This document shows, piece after piece, positions 35,765-44,462 of a stretch of DNA of 64,000 nucleotides. A program made the translations under genes and the position numbers. The notes beneath the pieces are model-generated. The model was not told the DNA's origin. It saw only the letters and a program-made list of their open reading frames with translations, and ran no database searches. The DNA is from Antedon mediterranea (lineage: Eukaryota > Echinodermata > Crinoidea > Comatulida > Antedonidae). How positions within the stretch are numbered: the stretch's first letter is position 1; every line of letters begins with the position of its first letter. Location of the stretch: the NCBI RefSeq assembly GCF_964355755.1, contig NC_092674.1:6579001-6643000 (forward strand), read 5' to 3'.

Positions 35765-38700
35765 GTATATAGTCGCTATCTTCATTTCAGACTTAAGCTT
35801 GTGTTCAGTATAAGGTAAAGTTTCAAATTACATGCGCTGTTTGTATCATCCAATGCGTTGCTTATACGTTAAACACGTTGCGCATACTTCCAATGCGTTT
35901 CCTATACGTTAATCGCGTTACACATACGTTAAATGCGTTGAATATACGTGCAAATAGTCAAATGCGTTCTATACATCAATTGCGTTGCGTTTAAATCAAA
36001 TACGTTGCGTCAGCAACAACAGCAGTGAACAAAACATTATTCCTATACAGATAGGCCTACAGTGTGTATGCTTTTCATTTAGCAAACCAAAACATGTTTT
36101 TCAATTCGTTCCGATGATATTTTTATGATTCCAAAAAGAATGCCACTAAAAACCTTTCATAATTATTTTGATGATATGAAAGTTAGATTACAGTGACTAA
36201 AAGATTATCAAACTAATTGCAACTTTATAAGGAAATCCTAGATTCACAATGGCGTCAACTCAATTATAACCTCAAGATAATTCCTCGCTCAGTCATTGCT
36301 GATCTTACGCTACGCTTTAGATAACCTAAAGGAAGCCGGTCAACTACTAAAGAAACGACTGCAGTGAATTTAGAAACCAAGGGTTGCCCTGAATAAATGA
36401 TTCATCCCATTTGGGAATTCCGCGCAGAAAAACGTATTGTAGAAAGGACAAATAGACACGTACGCCGGTATATAAATATAGCTATTAGTTAACTGTGCTT
36501 TTTATAGAACGAGAAAACGAAGATTTTGATGTTTATGACATTAGTAATACAGAGTTATAGGCCTACATGTCATTAATGTACAGTATATGTACAAAATTTA
36601 ATACTAAACTGACATTTCTATTTCAGGCATAGGTTTATATATCCAGAATTATGCATCCTAAAAACGAATCATACTATTCAAATTAACTGTAAAGTAAAGT
36701 TTATTTTCACTTATTTCTTTCTCGATATGTCTTGAGATAAAACTTGTGAAATTCTACAAACGACACTAAGCCTAAATTCCGCGGACCTATTCTTCCGAAC
36801 ACTAATTTAATTTTAATAGAAAATGTTTTGTAATTGATCGCCCTTGAACCAGCATTATTTGTCCAACTTGATACTGAATATAGTACGCGCTGATTGGACG
36901 ATATTGTTTACGCAACGTAAACGGTTGTTCGATTTTCATTGGTTTAAAGTTTGATTACTACACATACAGTGCAGTATAGTTGTACGAAGGTTAACACGAT
37001 GTCTAATAGACTGGTGGTAATGCGTATGAGTAGGCCTATGTTTTCTACAACCATACACTTGGTCTATGTATATTACTGTTATGTACAGTAGGCTATAATA
37101 GTGCTATGTTGTCACTTGGGTATATGATATTACAAGAAGACCATGTCAGAAAAACGAGTTAACAATACTTTCTAAAGATATGCTTACGCTATACTGTCTG
37201 GGATTTAGTGTGTGGGTGCATTTGAGATAATTATGGGTATTCATAATATCCGGTATAAATCATGACGATATTCGACAGGGTATATTATGGTATAACTAAT
37301 CCTCGAAGGTTTTTACAACAATTTTAACAAGTCCTAATACTAAAGTATTCTACACGCGGTGTAGCCAATAGGCATACACTCATATTGATAATAGGCTGGC
37401 TACATTAGAATGTATCGTAGACATATCATAGTATACGAGAAAGTGCTTCTTTTATAACATTTCTAAAGCTATGTCTACACTATCAAACTTTATGTGACAA
37501 AAAAGTGTGATGTGCCCAAATACGGTAGTGATAAGCCCAAATATGGTAGCGATATAACATCTTCATGTCTATATATGGGCACATCATATTTTTTTGTCAC
37601 ATAAAGTTTGATAGTGTGGACAGAGATTAAGATAAAGTATTAAAAGTATGGCTTCAGCTTAGCGTATGAATAGGAGGATTTCGCTTGAATATGGTGGTTA
37701 TTGTGTTTTGAGGAGCTACCTTTTGCTATCTTACCAAACAGCTATATTTCTAGGTCAAGGTTTGGATTTTTAGTCAGGTTTACAGTATAGGCCTACTACA
37801 TACGGCATATGCTTCATAATAATACTACACATAAATAGGTCAGATAATGCTGTAATACCGGTATCATTATTACACCAGGAAATGTAACGTAGAAAAAAGA
37901 TAAAGTAAAGCTCTTTCTACACTATCAAATTTTATGTGACAACAAAAATATGATGTGCCCATAAATGGACAAGATGATGTTATATCACTACCATATTTAA
38001 GCATATCACTACCATATTTGGGCACATCACACAAACTAGTTTGATAGTATACAAAGCTTTACAGAACGTCGGTTTTAAAAATCTCTTGAATTGAATAAAT
38101 TGAATATGATATGACATATGGTAATTGAACAGGTTGAACTGTAAAACATTTGAGCAGTTCATCATCCAAGACCTAAATAGTAATAAATTTAAAAGCATTA
38201 TATTGTAAATTGTGATGTCGAGGCTCTATAAAACAAACTATAGGCCTATCTCGGATATTATACACAGTCGTATCCCCTCGAGCTATACCACAAAACAATT
38301 GTAGCCTAAAAGAAAAACAAGCGTTCGTGATGGCTATAACAAAGAGCAATTCGGCTAATTAGCATTGAACTCTGTCGTGACCCAATCCACAGTTATTTTC
38401 GACGAAAACATTACAATTGTGGACAGGCAAAAAATATACATTCGACCTTCAATACCCCCACCACAAAAAGGAAATTATACAGCAACCGGCTTGAATTCGA
38501 ACTAGCATCTTTAAGCCTAGAACAAAACCTTATTAACAACAACGAGATAAATTAAGTGAACATTACCACGTTTAGGCTTAGGACAACACCGCATTAACAG
38601 CTATGAACACTCAGACATACTTAATACATGTTGTTAAATCTCTCTAACATGTTTGCTAACTAATCCTATGCATTGGCTATTAGGAGCAAAATAATGACAA

Positions 38701-41700
38701 TGTACTGTTATATACGAGGCAAAGTTATTATCACGATGCCGCGTAGTAATAAATATCGTTAGCACTTGGCATGTGTAAAGAGTGCGAACTGCTCAGTCTA
38801 GCTGGTTAATTTATGGATCATATGTTACATATATCGTATACTATATGTCATTTGCTTTATTACTGCAACTATACACCCTTTAATGTATCTAGAATAAACC
38901 GTTACTAAGGATCGGGTTCAGTTACTGCAGTTACTGCATTACACACAACTCAAATTACTCGACAGCGATCTCTCATACTTTTTTTAGGCCTGTACAATTA
39001 TATAATTCATCCATTTTTAGACGCGCTGTGTTTCCGCCGCGAGGAAAGCATCTTTAACGGGTTCAGTTACTGCAGTACACACAACTTCATAATACTCGAC
39101 AGGCAGCGATCTCTCATACATTGGTTATACACATTTTTGTAGGCCTGTACAATGATATAATTTATCCATTTTTAGACGCGTTGTGTTGTGTTTTCGCCGC
39201 GAGGAAAGCATCTTTAACGGCGTTGACCGAGATATGGCATTTACGAACGGTCAGAATGAGACTTTATAGACAAATGGCAGTTGGAAAAAATCAAGCACGT
39301 GAAATGCCTTGTAATGTAATATTTGACAGTCTCTCGCTATACAAGAAACTGTCACTTCTCGATAACATGAACACGATAAGTCATAGATAAACTCATCAAT
39401 TTTAATGCCTCCAGCAACGATGCGTGAACTATGCAAAAAATACGTGAAAGAGACTCATATATTGTATTAGATTCTACATTCTGAATAATATATAGAAGAG
39501 TATGCATGTTAACGAACGAAAATCAAATACTGTAATTGCACAATCCAATAATGCTGAATTGAATAATGTAGTTATCACTACAAAACTATCTGGAAATAAG
39601 GTAAAAAAATATGCTATAAAGGCCTATAAAATCGTTTGAAATTCAGTGTCAATCGGACTGTTAGAAAGAATACAGATTCCGAAGTTCCATTTATTATTAC
39701 TGGCACACACAGTATAAATTGTGTGTCATATCGTTTCTATTATAGATGGGTAGACTATATGCCATCTGTCATGGTACATTGGTATACACTCCTGCCCACA
39801 CCCTACACATTCCTCCCTCTCTGTTGAAACATCATGGAGATACACCCATGGCACACCGATATGTAGGCTAGCCGGTGACGGTACCGGAGGTGTGAAATTA
39901 TCCACCTCATATCTGTGTACCCTAGACACTGTAGTGATGATACAATATAATACATAATTATAATTACTGCTTCGTTCTATAACACGGAATGCAGACGCGA
40001 GAATGGATATAGCCAACACATTATAAACAGGCAATATATCACATTAAAGGGGCGTTTGCACATCGGGCACTAAACATAATGTAGGCCTACTCATTATTAT
40101 TTTTATTCAAAATAGAAAACGTATAATTCTCATATGAACAGCAGCATTATGACTTGTCTTAAATAGCCAATGTATTACTTTATTAAAGGGGAATTATTAA
40201 GGATTTTTTTTAACCAAGGCAATTTAAACTCTTGTTAAACCAAGAATCACAAGGTTTAAAGGTACATTTATATAGATACAACTTTGCATTCACCAATGAA
40301 TACATTGTTATTCATGTAAAACCTACAGTAAAACATCAAACGACTATGAAGGCAAAACATCGATAAAGGGCAAAGAAGGTTACATTATACTTTATGCAAA
40401 AGTATAATACATTCAAATCTCAACAAGTTTCGAAGATTTATCTCGCCTCTAAACATTACTTTAACAATTTATGACTTTGAATTATTGCTAAGGAAACAAT
40501 AATTGTAACTAACACATCGTTAGCAGGCTATATAACGCATTAAAAGGAGCAGGGATGATTGGTTATGATAGCACATTATGAGGCTACGACATTTCATCAA
40601 CATAAAATGCTAGGCTGACCGTGAAAGACACTAGACTAGATAACGAATGTTTTAATACAACATAACATTAGATACATTACTTTAATTATCATAACTCAAC
40701 ATAGGAAACAGTGAACATAGGAAACAGTGTTATTTTCAATTTATCTCAAGACTATATTCGACTGTACTAGCGCCCCCTATTCTCCCTTTTTTTTTTCAAT
40801 TTCTAAATAATTTCGAAGTATTATTAACGATAATAATTTGATTTAACCACAGCGAAAACAAGTTAAATACACGTACAATATAGTTGAATTTAATCAGTTT
40901 TGAGGTCATCCATAAATATAATTATACAGAAAACTAACAATGAAAATATAGAATATTACACGTGTATTTGAGCTAAAATAATATTATATCAACTGTACGG
41001 TCTGGAATACATTATGGAAAGATACGACTTGTCTTCGTTTCGTATTCATAACTAATAATTTCTGTTTCATATTCCTTGAACCCTGGGAAATTAGAAAGGT
41101 GATGATGAATGGATAAATATGATAGGTTCCACTTACAGTATGGCAAATAAAAACGCATTACACGTGTTTCGTGTTTGCGCTCGATCGTCATTATTAACAA
41201 CCTATATTAAATATGTCTAGAGATTATAAATGACGTCTTGATGTCAATATATACAGGCGATATTTCATTCTATAAAAGTGATGTAATTTCGAAAATATTC
41301 GAAAATGAACGTGGCTTTCATAATATATCGTAGGATATTTTATATACAGCATAATTATTATAAAACACATATGGTCTAGGCCTAAAACTAAATTTGAAAA
41401 CAGTTACTATTTACAGGCAAATTTTTTCGTTCAATTTAAATTTAATAAAAGCACACATTTTTTTCTTTACAATTTGTGAGAAACTATGGACCGCGTAAAC
41501 ATCCGTACAGTATTTTGATAGCGTTTCATACACTACTGTGTACGATCTGTATCGTATGGTGAGGTTTTTAGTACAACTAAATAAATAGAGAATTAATGTA
41601 ATCCATTGATATAAAGAGGAGTAACACGATATTAATCAATATATAATCCTTGATTTAAAGTTCTTAAAAAACATCAAAATGACCATTCAATAACGCTCTT

Positions 41701-44462
41701 GACCCGTAGTCTGTTGGACCTAGGCCTACGTTTCGTACCGGTAATATACCGTAACAAAGTCGCGACATGGATGCTGTAGGGTGTAATCGTGGATCAAGAT
41801 CGCACAGTATTCCCTTGATCTAAATCGGTTAAACAGTCGTACTCACGTTAATTTAGGCCTAAACTAAGGTCAACACACTATCGGAATGATTAACGGTCCT
41901 AGTCATATGTTCATATTATTATTTAGGGCTTCCATTATAGACCTCGTTAATATAGTGCCGTATCTCCACAACCGAAAGTGATTACCCACCCAGTATCATA
42001 GGACAATTTGGTGATACAGTATCACATGTGCATCACATGTGGTGTCAGTATCATGTAAGGCTAAGGAGGTTACGGTCTATTATACTATGAGGTACATGTG
42101 AAACATATGATGCTGTATTACGGAATATTCTTTTTGATACTGGAGTGGAGAGATCTAGATACAGTACTGAACATTGTTAGTTAATAATATAGATCGATCA
42201 TTATGAACTATAAGAATAAGCTTGGATATGTAATATACATTTTCCGAAGAAACAATATTGCAAACCGATTGTCATTCTCTCCGAGCAGCCTACATTCCAT
42301 GTTCGTTGTCATTATCACAAATTACATGTTCTCTAAGTAAACACTACTTCTGTATCAATATAACAAGATCTATCTATCAATTGCAGCAATTAGATGCTTT
42401 GTTTTGTCCACATTCATCCAAGGTCGTGTTGTTTGTATAAAGTCAATGCCGATTGTTGTATAACAATTCAGTTTCTCTAGGTTTACTTGATGTTAAGGCC
42501 GTCTAAAATAAAGTATTTAGAAAGGTCAAGTTAAAAGTCCTTCTTTTTCTTTTCCTGCTCTTTCCTTCGTTCTTCTTTTTCCTTTAAATGAGAAATGGCC
42601 TATATGAGACGATTCTCGTACTGTCATGTCTAGAGACATGAAACTGTGGGGATGTTTATTGTCTGTAGACTGTACGAGAATTTAGTGCCTATCTGTACTG
42701 AACCTTCAGGCAAGCTGGAAGTATTTTACGCATGAAACGCCATGTGTGCCAAATTGTTTATCGAATCGTCTATAAACCTAAAAAATGTTTGTAAGTAATT
42801 GAATCGTTGCCTGTTAAACACTTGCATATAACCAGCATAAATAGCATACTATGTAAAACAATATATAAAATATATGTAATCTCTAAGCCCACGCGTGTTC
42901 AATTTACATCAGAAAAGCCTACCTATATACACACTTCCTGAGTGGGTGTTACCGAGACTAGTTTAGGCCTTGGACACCACTAACTTAGGCTAGACTGATG
43001 ATTGGGAAAACACCATGTAGGAGGGGTAAGAACTGTCTAAAGAACAATACGAATATCGTCTGGTTGTCTTGTTACATCATCAGAAACACTTTCTTATTTC
43101 TTTGTGAGGAGGATGACGTCACAACAGTACACATACAGGATATTTTAGCAACACGAAAGACAGAACAATGTATTTTAGGTGAAAGATATTATATCTCAGT
43201 TAAATAAACTGTTATCAGAATGGAAATCATGCACACAATGACATAATTTTATAAGTATCGCAGCAGAACAGCAGAGCAGACGATCAGAATTCCACGCGCC
43301 AAATGCCACAGAGTGAAATTAATTCATGTAATGAACAGCTCCTCCACTTCTTTGCACATGTCTCTGATTAATCATAAAACACTAACGTTTTTACAAGTGA
43401 ACTTACAGTCTGCCCTAGCTCACGCTATACAATGCGCAATTAAACCATTTATATGACATCTTTATAGGTAGGCTGAATAATCCTGCCTTTTGTTGAAGGG
43501 GAAATGTATTTTTATTCGTTGTATCTCTCTCTTATTCTATACTATACTAGCATTTGTAATTACGTACAAGATGAAGCTACGAACACATTTTCAATCTGTT
43601 TTATCCTATATTTGCAAAACATTCTGAATGTATTTTTAAATTTCTAAAACACTGGTTAAATCCATAAAATTGAACAAAACTTCTAATATTATCATGTTCT
43701 TTTCCTCCTCTTTTTTTTTTTGTTTTTTTTTTGCGGTAGCGCAGAAATAACACGTCGTAAGAGATACCCATCCGTTAAATAGGCCTACAGGGCGATACGT
43801 TATCTTTAGTTCCAAACACGTTTGGCGGTTCGCCAGCCTTTTCCATTTCACTACATTTAACAAAAAGAAATGGGTAGAAACAACGAAGGCTTGGGTCCTG
43901 TCTTTTGTCAAACAGTGCGCTTAATTCCACGAACAATACCACAATTATCAATTTTTAATAACGGCTAAATTAAATTAAACTTATATAGGCTTACAGTTGC
44001 ACTATGCTTTCCTTAATGGGCCTGTTTGTATAGATAGGTACTGTAGGCCTACATCATAATCCAATTATTTGTTGACAAAATAAACATTATAGATCATCAG
44101 AAGTTTCTATTAATAGGATCAAATGTAACAATTGTTATTGTACCGTATTCAAAGTACAGTAAGTAGAAAGTTAAGCCTAAATTATTATACGACAAATTTA
44201 GGCCAAGGACTATGTATTTTGTTGTACACAATAAAACACGCACGCGATATAAAGGCCTACTCTTACTACTGTACACACTTTACACTACTACAAAAACGAA
44301 TTCAGTACTTACTCTAAAAGGACCGGTCGGTCGTATTGCATCTGACAATTGTATTGACATCAATAAAACAACAATGAAAATAAAATATGAATTTGTCCGC
44401 CAAACACAACAAATATTATTCCTGGGTAGTATTTTCCAGTTGTGTATCTGTCGCAATTCCAT
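17929..44462 (-). CDS. VEGF-like gene B: secreted PDGF/VEGF-family growth factor, VEGF-C/D type (five exons)
   Basis: Join of 44313-44462, 21250-21427, 19202-19419, 18329-18588 and 17929-18019 on the minus strand, 298 codons, with the same phases as gene A (0, 1, 0, 2). Residues 1-42 hold a signal anchor or signal peptide; 51-109 a cysteine-free propeptide. The VEGF homology domain has cysteines at 125, 153, 159, 164, 165, 171, 197 and 199 around YPSCIVVDRCRNSGCC. Two C-x10-C-x-C-x-C motifs follow (213-228, 231-246), then a short cysteine-rich end. SNVT at 177-180 sits where VEGFs often carry a glycan. Over the first 41 residues of the knot it shares about 24 with gene A, so the pair is an old tandem duplication. 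Exons 2-5 are solid; exon 1 depends on a 22.9-kb intron. Confidence 0.82.
18020..18328 (-). other. VEGF-like gene B, intron 4
   Basis: A 309-base intron with GTGAGTACC at the start and TTTGTTTAG at the end. Nothing else was seen. Confidence 0.75.
18329..18588 (-). CDS. VEGF-like gene B, exon 4 (end of cystine knot and CxCxC repeats)
   Basis: A 260-base exon between TTTTTTAAGTTTTTAAAG and GCAA|GTGAGT, phase 0 in and 2 out. It starts NGVLYEASVAKDGACECMQK, giving the last two knot cysteines, then has CPAGKQWSDSACKCVC and CPHLFLIDEETCTCDC, both with ten residues between the first two cysteines. It ends KKSISTEDC, matching the DQC end of gene A's exon 4. Confidence 0.9.
18589..19201 (-). other. 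VEGF-like gene B, intron 3
   Basis: A 613-base intron starting GTAAATATTG and ending in a T tract and AAAG. About 30% of it is a hAT-like non-autonomous element (18840-19024). Confidence 0.78.
18840..19024. mobile_element. Non-autonomous hAT-like element
   Basis: Ends CAGTGGTGTAACG and CGTTACGCCACTG are near-perfect inverted repeats of the CAGTGGCGTAAC type common in hAT transposons. The flanking 8-mers TCCGCCGT and GTCCCCGT are only partly alike (5 of 8), consistent with an old 8-bp target duplication. The 185-bp body is G+C-rich and non-coding; the open frame over it is accidental. Confidence 0.65.
19202..19419 (-). CDS. VEGF-like gene B, exon 3 (cystine-knot core)
   Basis: A 218-base exon after TTTTTATTTTCAG and before CAG|GTAAATATT, phase 1 in and 0 out. 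It encodes KLISKVTKEALKAQCREPRQ, VLVDSYKELGIAKG, then YPSCIVVDRCRNSGCC, ESKECRASRTSNVTRQ. The residues between cysteines match gene A's exon 3 in spacing throughout, including the unusual RCRNSGCC. Confidence 0.9.
19495..19592 (-). repeat. 'TAGTCGCGT / GGTCGGTCTGTC' repeat, inverted copy
   Basis: Reverse complement reads TTAGTCGCGTGTACGCGACT, then CTATAGTTCACTATGTCGG and a run of GGTC/TGTC units, then CCGGTATCACTATGC. The same block occurs in the opposite orientation at 23937-24040. The first 20 bases form a hairpin. Confidence 0.75.
19700..19873. repeat. MITE family 1 copy with three internal subunits
   Basis: TTAAGCTCTGTCTACAC at the left, TTTGATAGTGTAGACAGCTT at the right, and three successive TAGTGATATGCCCAAATA blocks. 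The largest internal expansion seen in the family here. Confidence 0.88.
19878..20030. repeat. MITE family 2 copy, diverged ends
   Basis: GACCAATGACAAGCGACAG and GCGTGTGATTGGTCAAC in the middle with GCAACGCAAGCG and GCGTTACGTCCTTGTGTTGC arms; the outer GGTTCCCAC ends are eroded. Confidence 0.75.
20975..21170. repeat. 31-bp tandem array with CG-alternating blocks
   Basis: About six units of the form AACGCGCGTGTGCTTTTCTA then TCAGTATTTA, with alternating CG/CA blocks such as ACGCGCGCGCGTA. It begins about 80 bases inside intron 2 from exon 2 of gene B. Alternating purine-pyrimidine blocks can form Z-DNA under supercoiling (general knowledge). Confidence 0.9.
21250..21427 (-). CDS. VEGF-like gene B, exon 2 (propeptide region)
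   Basis: A 178-base exon between TTTTTATTCTTGCAG and ACTG|GTAAGTAT, phase 0 in and 1 out, as in gene A. It encodes IEETMPSLDVKKAVENKTDQ, LGEYLKEFFPNQDREQVVSN and a Ser/Arg-rich end. No cysteines; NKT is a possible glycosylation site. Confidence 0.85.
23026..23222. repeat. Inverted-repeat element containing a perfect 32-bp palindrome
   Basis: Outer ends GTTCACATTGAG and CTTATTGTGAAC are inverted repeats, and inner arms carry CCGGTGATCGGATAAA and TTTATCCGACCACCGG. At its core (23073-23104) CATGGAGAAATAAGTT is followed directly by its exact reverse complement. Smaller relatives lie at 26012-26034 and 46379-46413. Confidence 0.8.
23937..24320 (+). repeat. 'TAGTCGCGT / GGTCGGTCTGTC' repeat, longer copy
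   Basis: TTAGTCGCGTGGAAGCGACT hairpin, then CTATAGTTCACTATGTCGG, GGTCGGTCTGTCTGTCGGTC and CCGGTATCACTATGCG, followed by about 280 bases of likely body with ACGTGCGTAGCGCATGTAAT and TGCATGCGTACGCGCGC. Same family as 19495-19592 but opposite orientation and longer. Class unknown; the right end is uncertain. Confidence 0.6.
24893..25045. repeat. MITE family 2 copy
   Basis: TACTAGGACTCAACGCAATG at the left and GCGTCCTAGTGGGAAC at the right, with TTGACCAATAATAAACG and GGCTTGTGATTGGTCAAA. Confidence 0.85.
25540..25645 (-). mobile_element. LINE-type 3' tail fragment
   Basis: Reverse complement holds GAGGGCCCCAATGATCAGCT then TTGCTGGATGGGCTGCCCTC, a stem-loop, followed by ATGAAACATTTTTCAATAAA. This layout (hairpin then AATAAA) is typical of truncated LINE or SINE ends. 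The parent was not identified. Confidence 0.5.
26012..26034. repeat. Short palindrome of the CATGGAGAAATAAGT type
   Basis: CATGGAGAA and TTCTCCATG flank ATAAG. It abuts the next MITE family 1 copy and is a shortened form of the palindrome at 23073-23104. Confidence 0.75.
26035..26168. repeat. MITE family 1 copy
   Basis: GTCTACACTATCAACGTTTA at the left, AAACTAGTTTGATATTGTAG at the right, ATATATGGACACGATGACAT inside. Confidence 0.85.
26180..26301. repeat. MITE family 2 copy, truncated
   Basis: GGCTTGATTCCGACTACAGT at the left, GCCACAATGGGAACCAGCC at the right. Part of the right arm is missing. It lies 12 bases from a family 1 copy. Confidence 0.7.
27441..27454. repeat. Homopolymer run of 14 C
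   Basis: Fourteen consecutive C on the plus strand after ACAATCCA. Rare in this A+T-rich sequence; the other strand is a G14 run able to form quadruplex structures. Confidence 0.95.
27500..27586 (+). mobile_element. LINE 3' end fragment with GAATT tail
   Basis: CTTTGTTCTGAAATAAAAGT followed by GAATTGAATTGAATTGAATT. The tail unit matches the 3' tail of the LINE in gene A intron 3, so it is probably a 5'-truncated copy of a related element. Confidence 0.6.
28196..28213. repeat. AT microsatellite
   Basis: An uninterrupted ATATATATATATATATAT run. Confidence 0.9.
28690..28960 (-). mobile_element. tRNA-derived SINE
   Basis: On the minus strand: GTGGCCGCGCGTGGTGTTG (A-box-like), then GGCGTGGGTTCGACACC (B box GGGTTCGACACC), a body with GGGACATAACGCCGTTGGTC and CCGTGTTACACATTGCGCG, and a 3' part with CTGGGCCCCTTTGTGAG ending in A+T-rich sequence. 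The Pol III boxes and body layout are those of a SINE. Confidence 0.65.
29208..29363. repeat. MITE family 1 copy
   Basis: CAAGCTCTGTCTACACTATC at the left, AAGTTTGATAGTGTAGACAG at the right, with two ATATGCCCAAAT subunits. Confidence 0.9.
30461..30537. repeat. MITE family 1 copy, minimal form
   Basis: TAAGCTCTGTCTATACTACA and GATGGTGTAGACAGAGCTTT with only about 35 bases between; all internal subunits are missing. Confidence 0.82.
30990..31127. repeat. MITE family 1 copy
   Basis: GGTCTACACTATCAAACTTG at the left, AAACTAGTTTGATAGTGTAG at the right, CCTATATATGGACACGATTA inside. Confidence 0.87.
31178..31360 (-). mobile_element. LINE 3' end fragment with TTGAA tail
   Basis: On the minus strand the end reads GAAAATAAATGTTACTTTGA and then ATTGAAATTGAATTGAA. 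The layout matches the LINE tail at 4667-4720. Confidence 0.55.
34831..34998. repeat. Exact tandem duplication, 84 bp x 2
   Basis: The unit starting TATCTATAGAGACACAACAA and ending ATTATACACAATTAC occurs at 34831-34914 and again at 34915-34998 with no difference seen. Very recent or an assembly artefact. Confidence 0.93.
35041..35353 (+). mobile_element. tRNA-derived SINE, full length
   Basis: Starts GGGCGTGTGGCGCAGTGTGT (A box TGGCGCAGTGTG), with B box GGTTCGAATCC at 35091-35101. The body includes CCCAGGTGTATAAATGGGTA and GCTGGTTACCGGCTGCATTG. The 3' end AAAGCGCCTTTGAGC and GGGCGCTATATAAATG precedes an (ATT)n tail. It is not a functional tRNA, lacking a clean cloverleaf and anticodon arm. 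Confidence 0.85.
35686..35762 (+). mobile_element. SINE-type 3' tail
   Basis: AGCGCCTTGAGCACTTTTAG and GTGCGCTATATAAATTG followed by (ATT)n. The same hairpin tail as the SINE at 35041-35353, without the Pol III head. Confidence 0.7.
35840..36012. repeat. Degenerate tandem array of about 20-25-bp units
   Basis: Roughly seven units around ATGCGTTGCTTATACGTTAA with variants CGCGTTACACATACGTTAAA. Units diverge strongly, so it is old. Confidence 0.75.
37464..37630. repeat. MITE family 1 copy
   Basis: TAAAGCTATGTCTACACTAT at the left, AAAGTTTGATAGTGTGGACA at the right, with subunits AATACGGTAGTGATAAGCCC and AATATGGTAGCGATATAACA. Confidence 0.88.
37906..38062. repeat. MITE family 1 copy
   Basis: AAAGCTCTTTCTACACTATC at the left, ACTAGTTTGATAGTATACAA at the right, with two CATATCACTACCATATTT subunits inside. 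Confidence 0.88.
38914..39220. repeat. Tandem duplication, about 145 + 162 bp
   Basis: Both units start GGGTTCAGTTACTGCAGT and end CGCCGCGAGGAAAGCATCTT with TTAACGG. Shared inner blocks include GACAGCGATCTCTCATAC-type and TTAGACGCG sequences. The copies differ by small indels. The open frame in the second unit is not conserved in the first. Confidence 0.85.
42725..42775. repeat. Fragment of the 'AAACGCCATATGTG' repeat
   Basis: TTTTACGCATGAAACGCCAT then GTGTGCCAAATTGTTTATC resembles the middle of the copies at 2375 and 55069. Confidence 0.45.
44313..44462 (-). CDS. Putative exon 1 of VEGF-like gene B (signal peptide)
   Basis: A 150-base exon from an ATG with an in-frame TGA ten codons upstream to the strong donor AGA|GTAAGTACT, phase 0 out. 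It reads MELRQIHNWKILPRNNICCV, then WRTNSYFIFIVVLLMSIQLS and DAIRPTGPFR. The hydrophobic core FIFIVVLLMSIQL then SDA fits a secretory signal. Phase, strand and content are exactly what gene B lacks, and no better candidate was seen between 21.4 and 44.3 kb. The link across 22.9 kb is inference; it could instead begin another secreted protein. Confidence 0.55.

Larger units (their letters stand above)
21428..44312 (-). other. Predicted intron 1 of VEGF-like gene B (22.9 kb)
   Basis: Bounded by AGA|GTAAGTAC at 44312 and TTGCAG at 21428. No other supported exon was found. It holds most of the repeats listed below, and stretches between them (for example 22.0-23.0, 26.6-27.4, 31.4-34.8, 39.2-44.2 kb) show nothing recognisable beyond A+T-rich sequence and TAGGCCTA octamers. 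If exon 1 is wrongly placed, part of this is intergenic. Confidence 0.5.

Noticed and set aside
39121-39390. 89-codon open frame in the duplicated block
   Set aside because: The frame is not kept in the neighbouring copy of the duplication, which would be expected for coding sequence.
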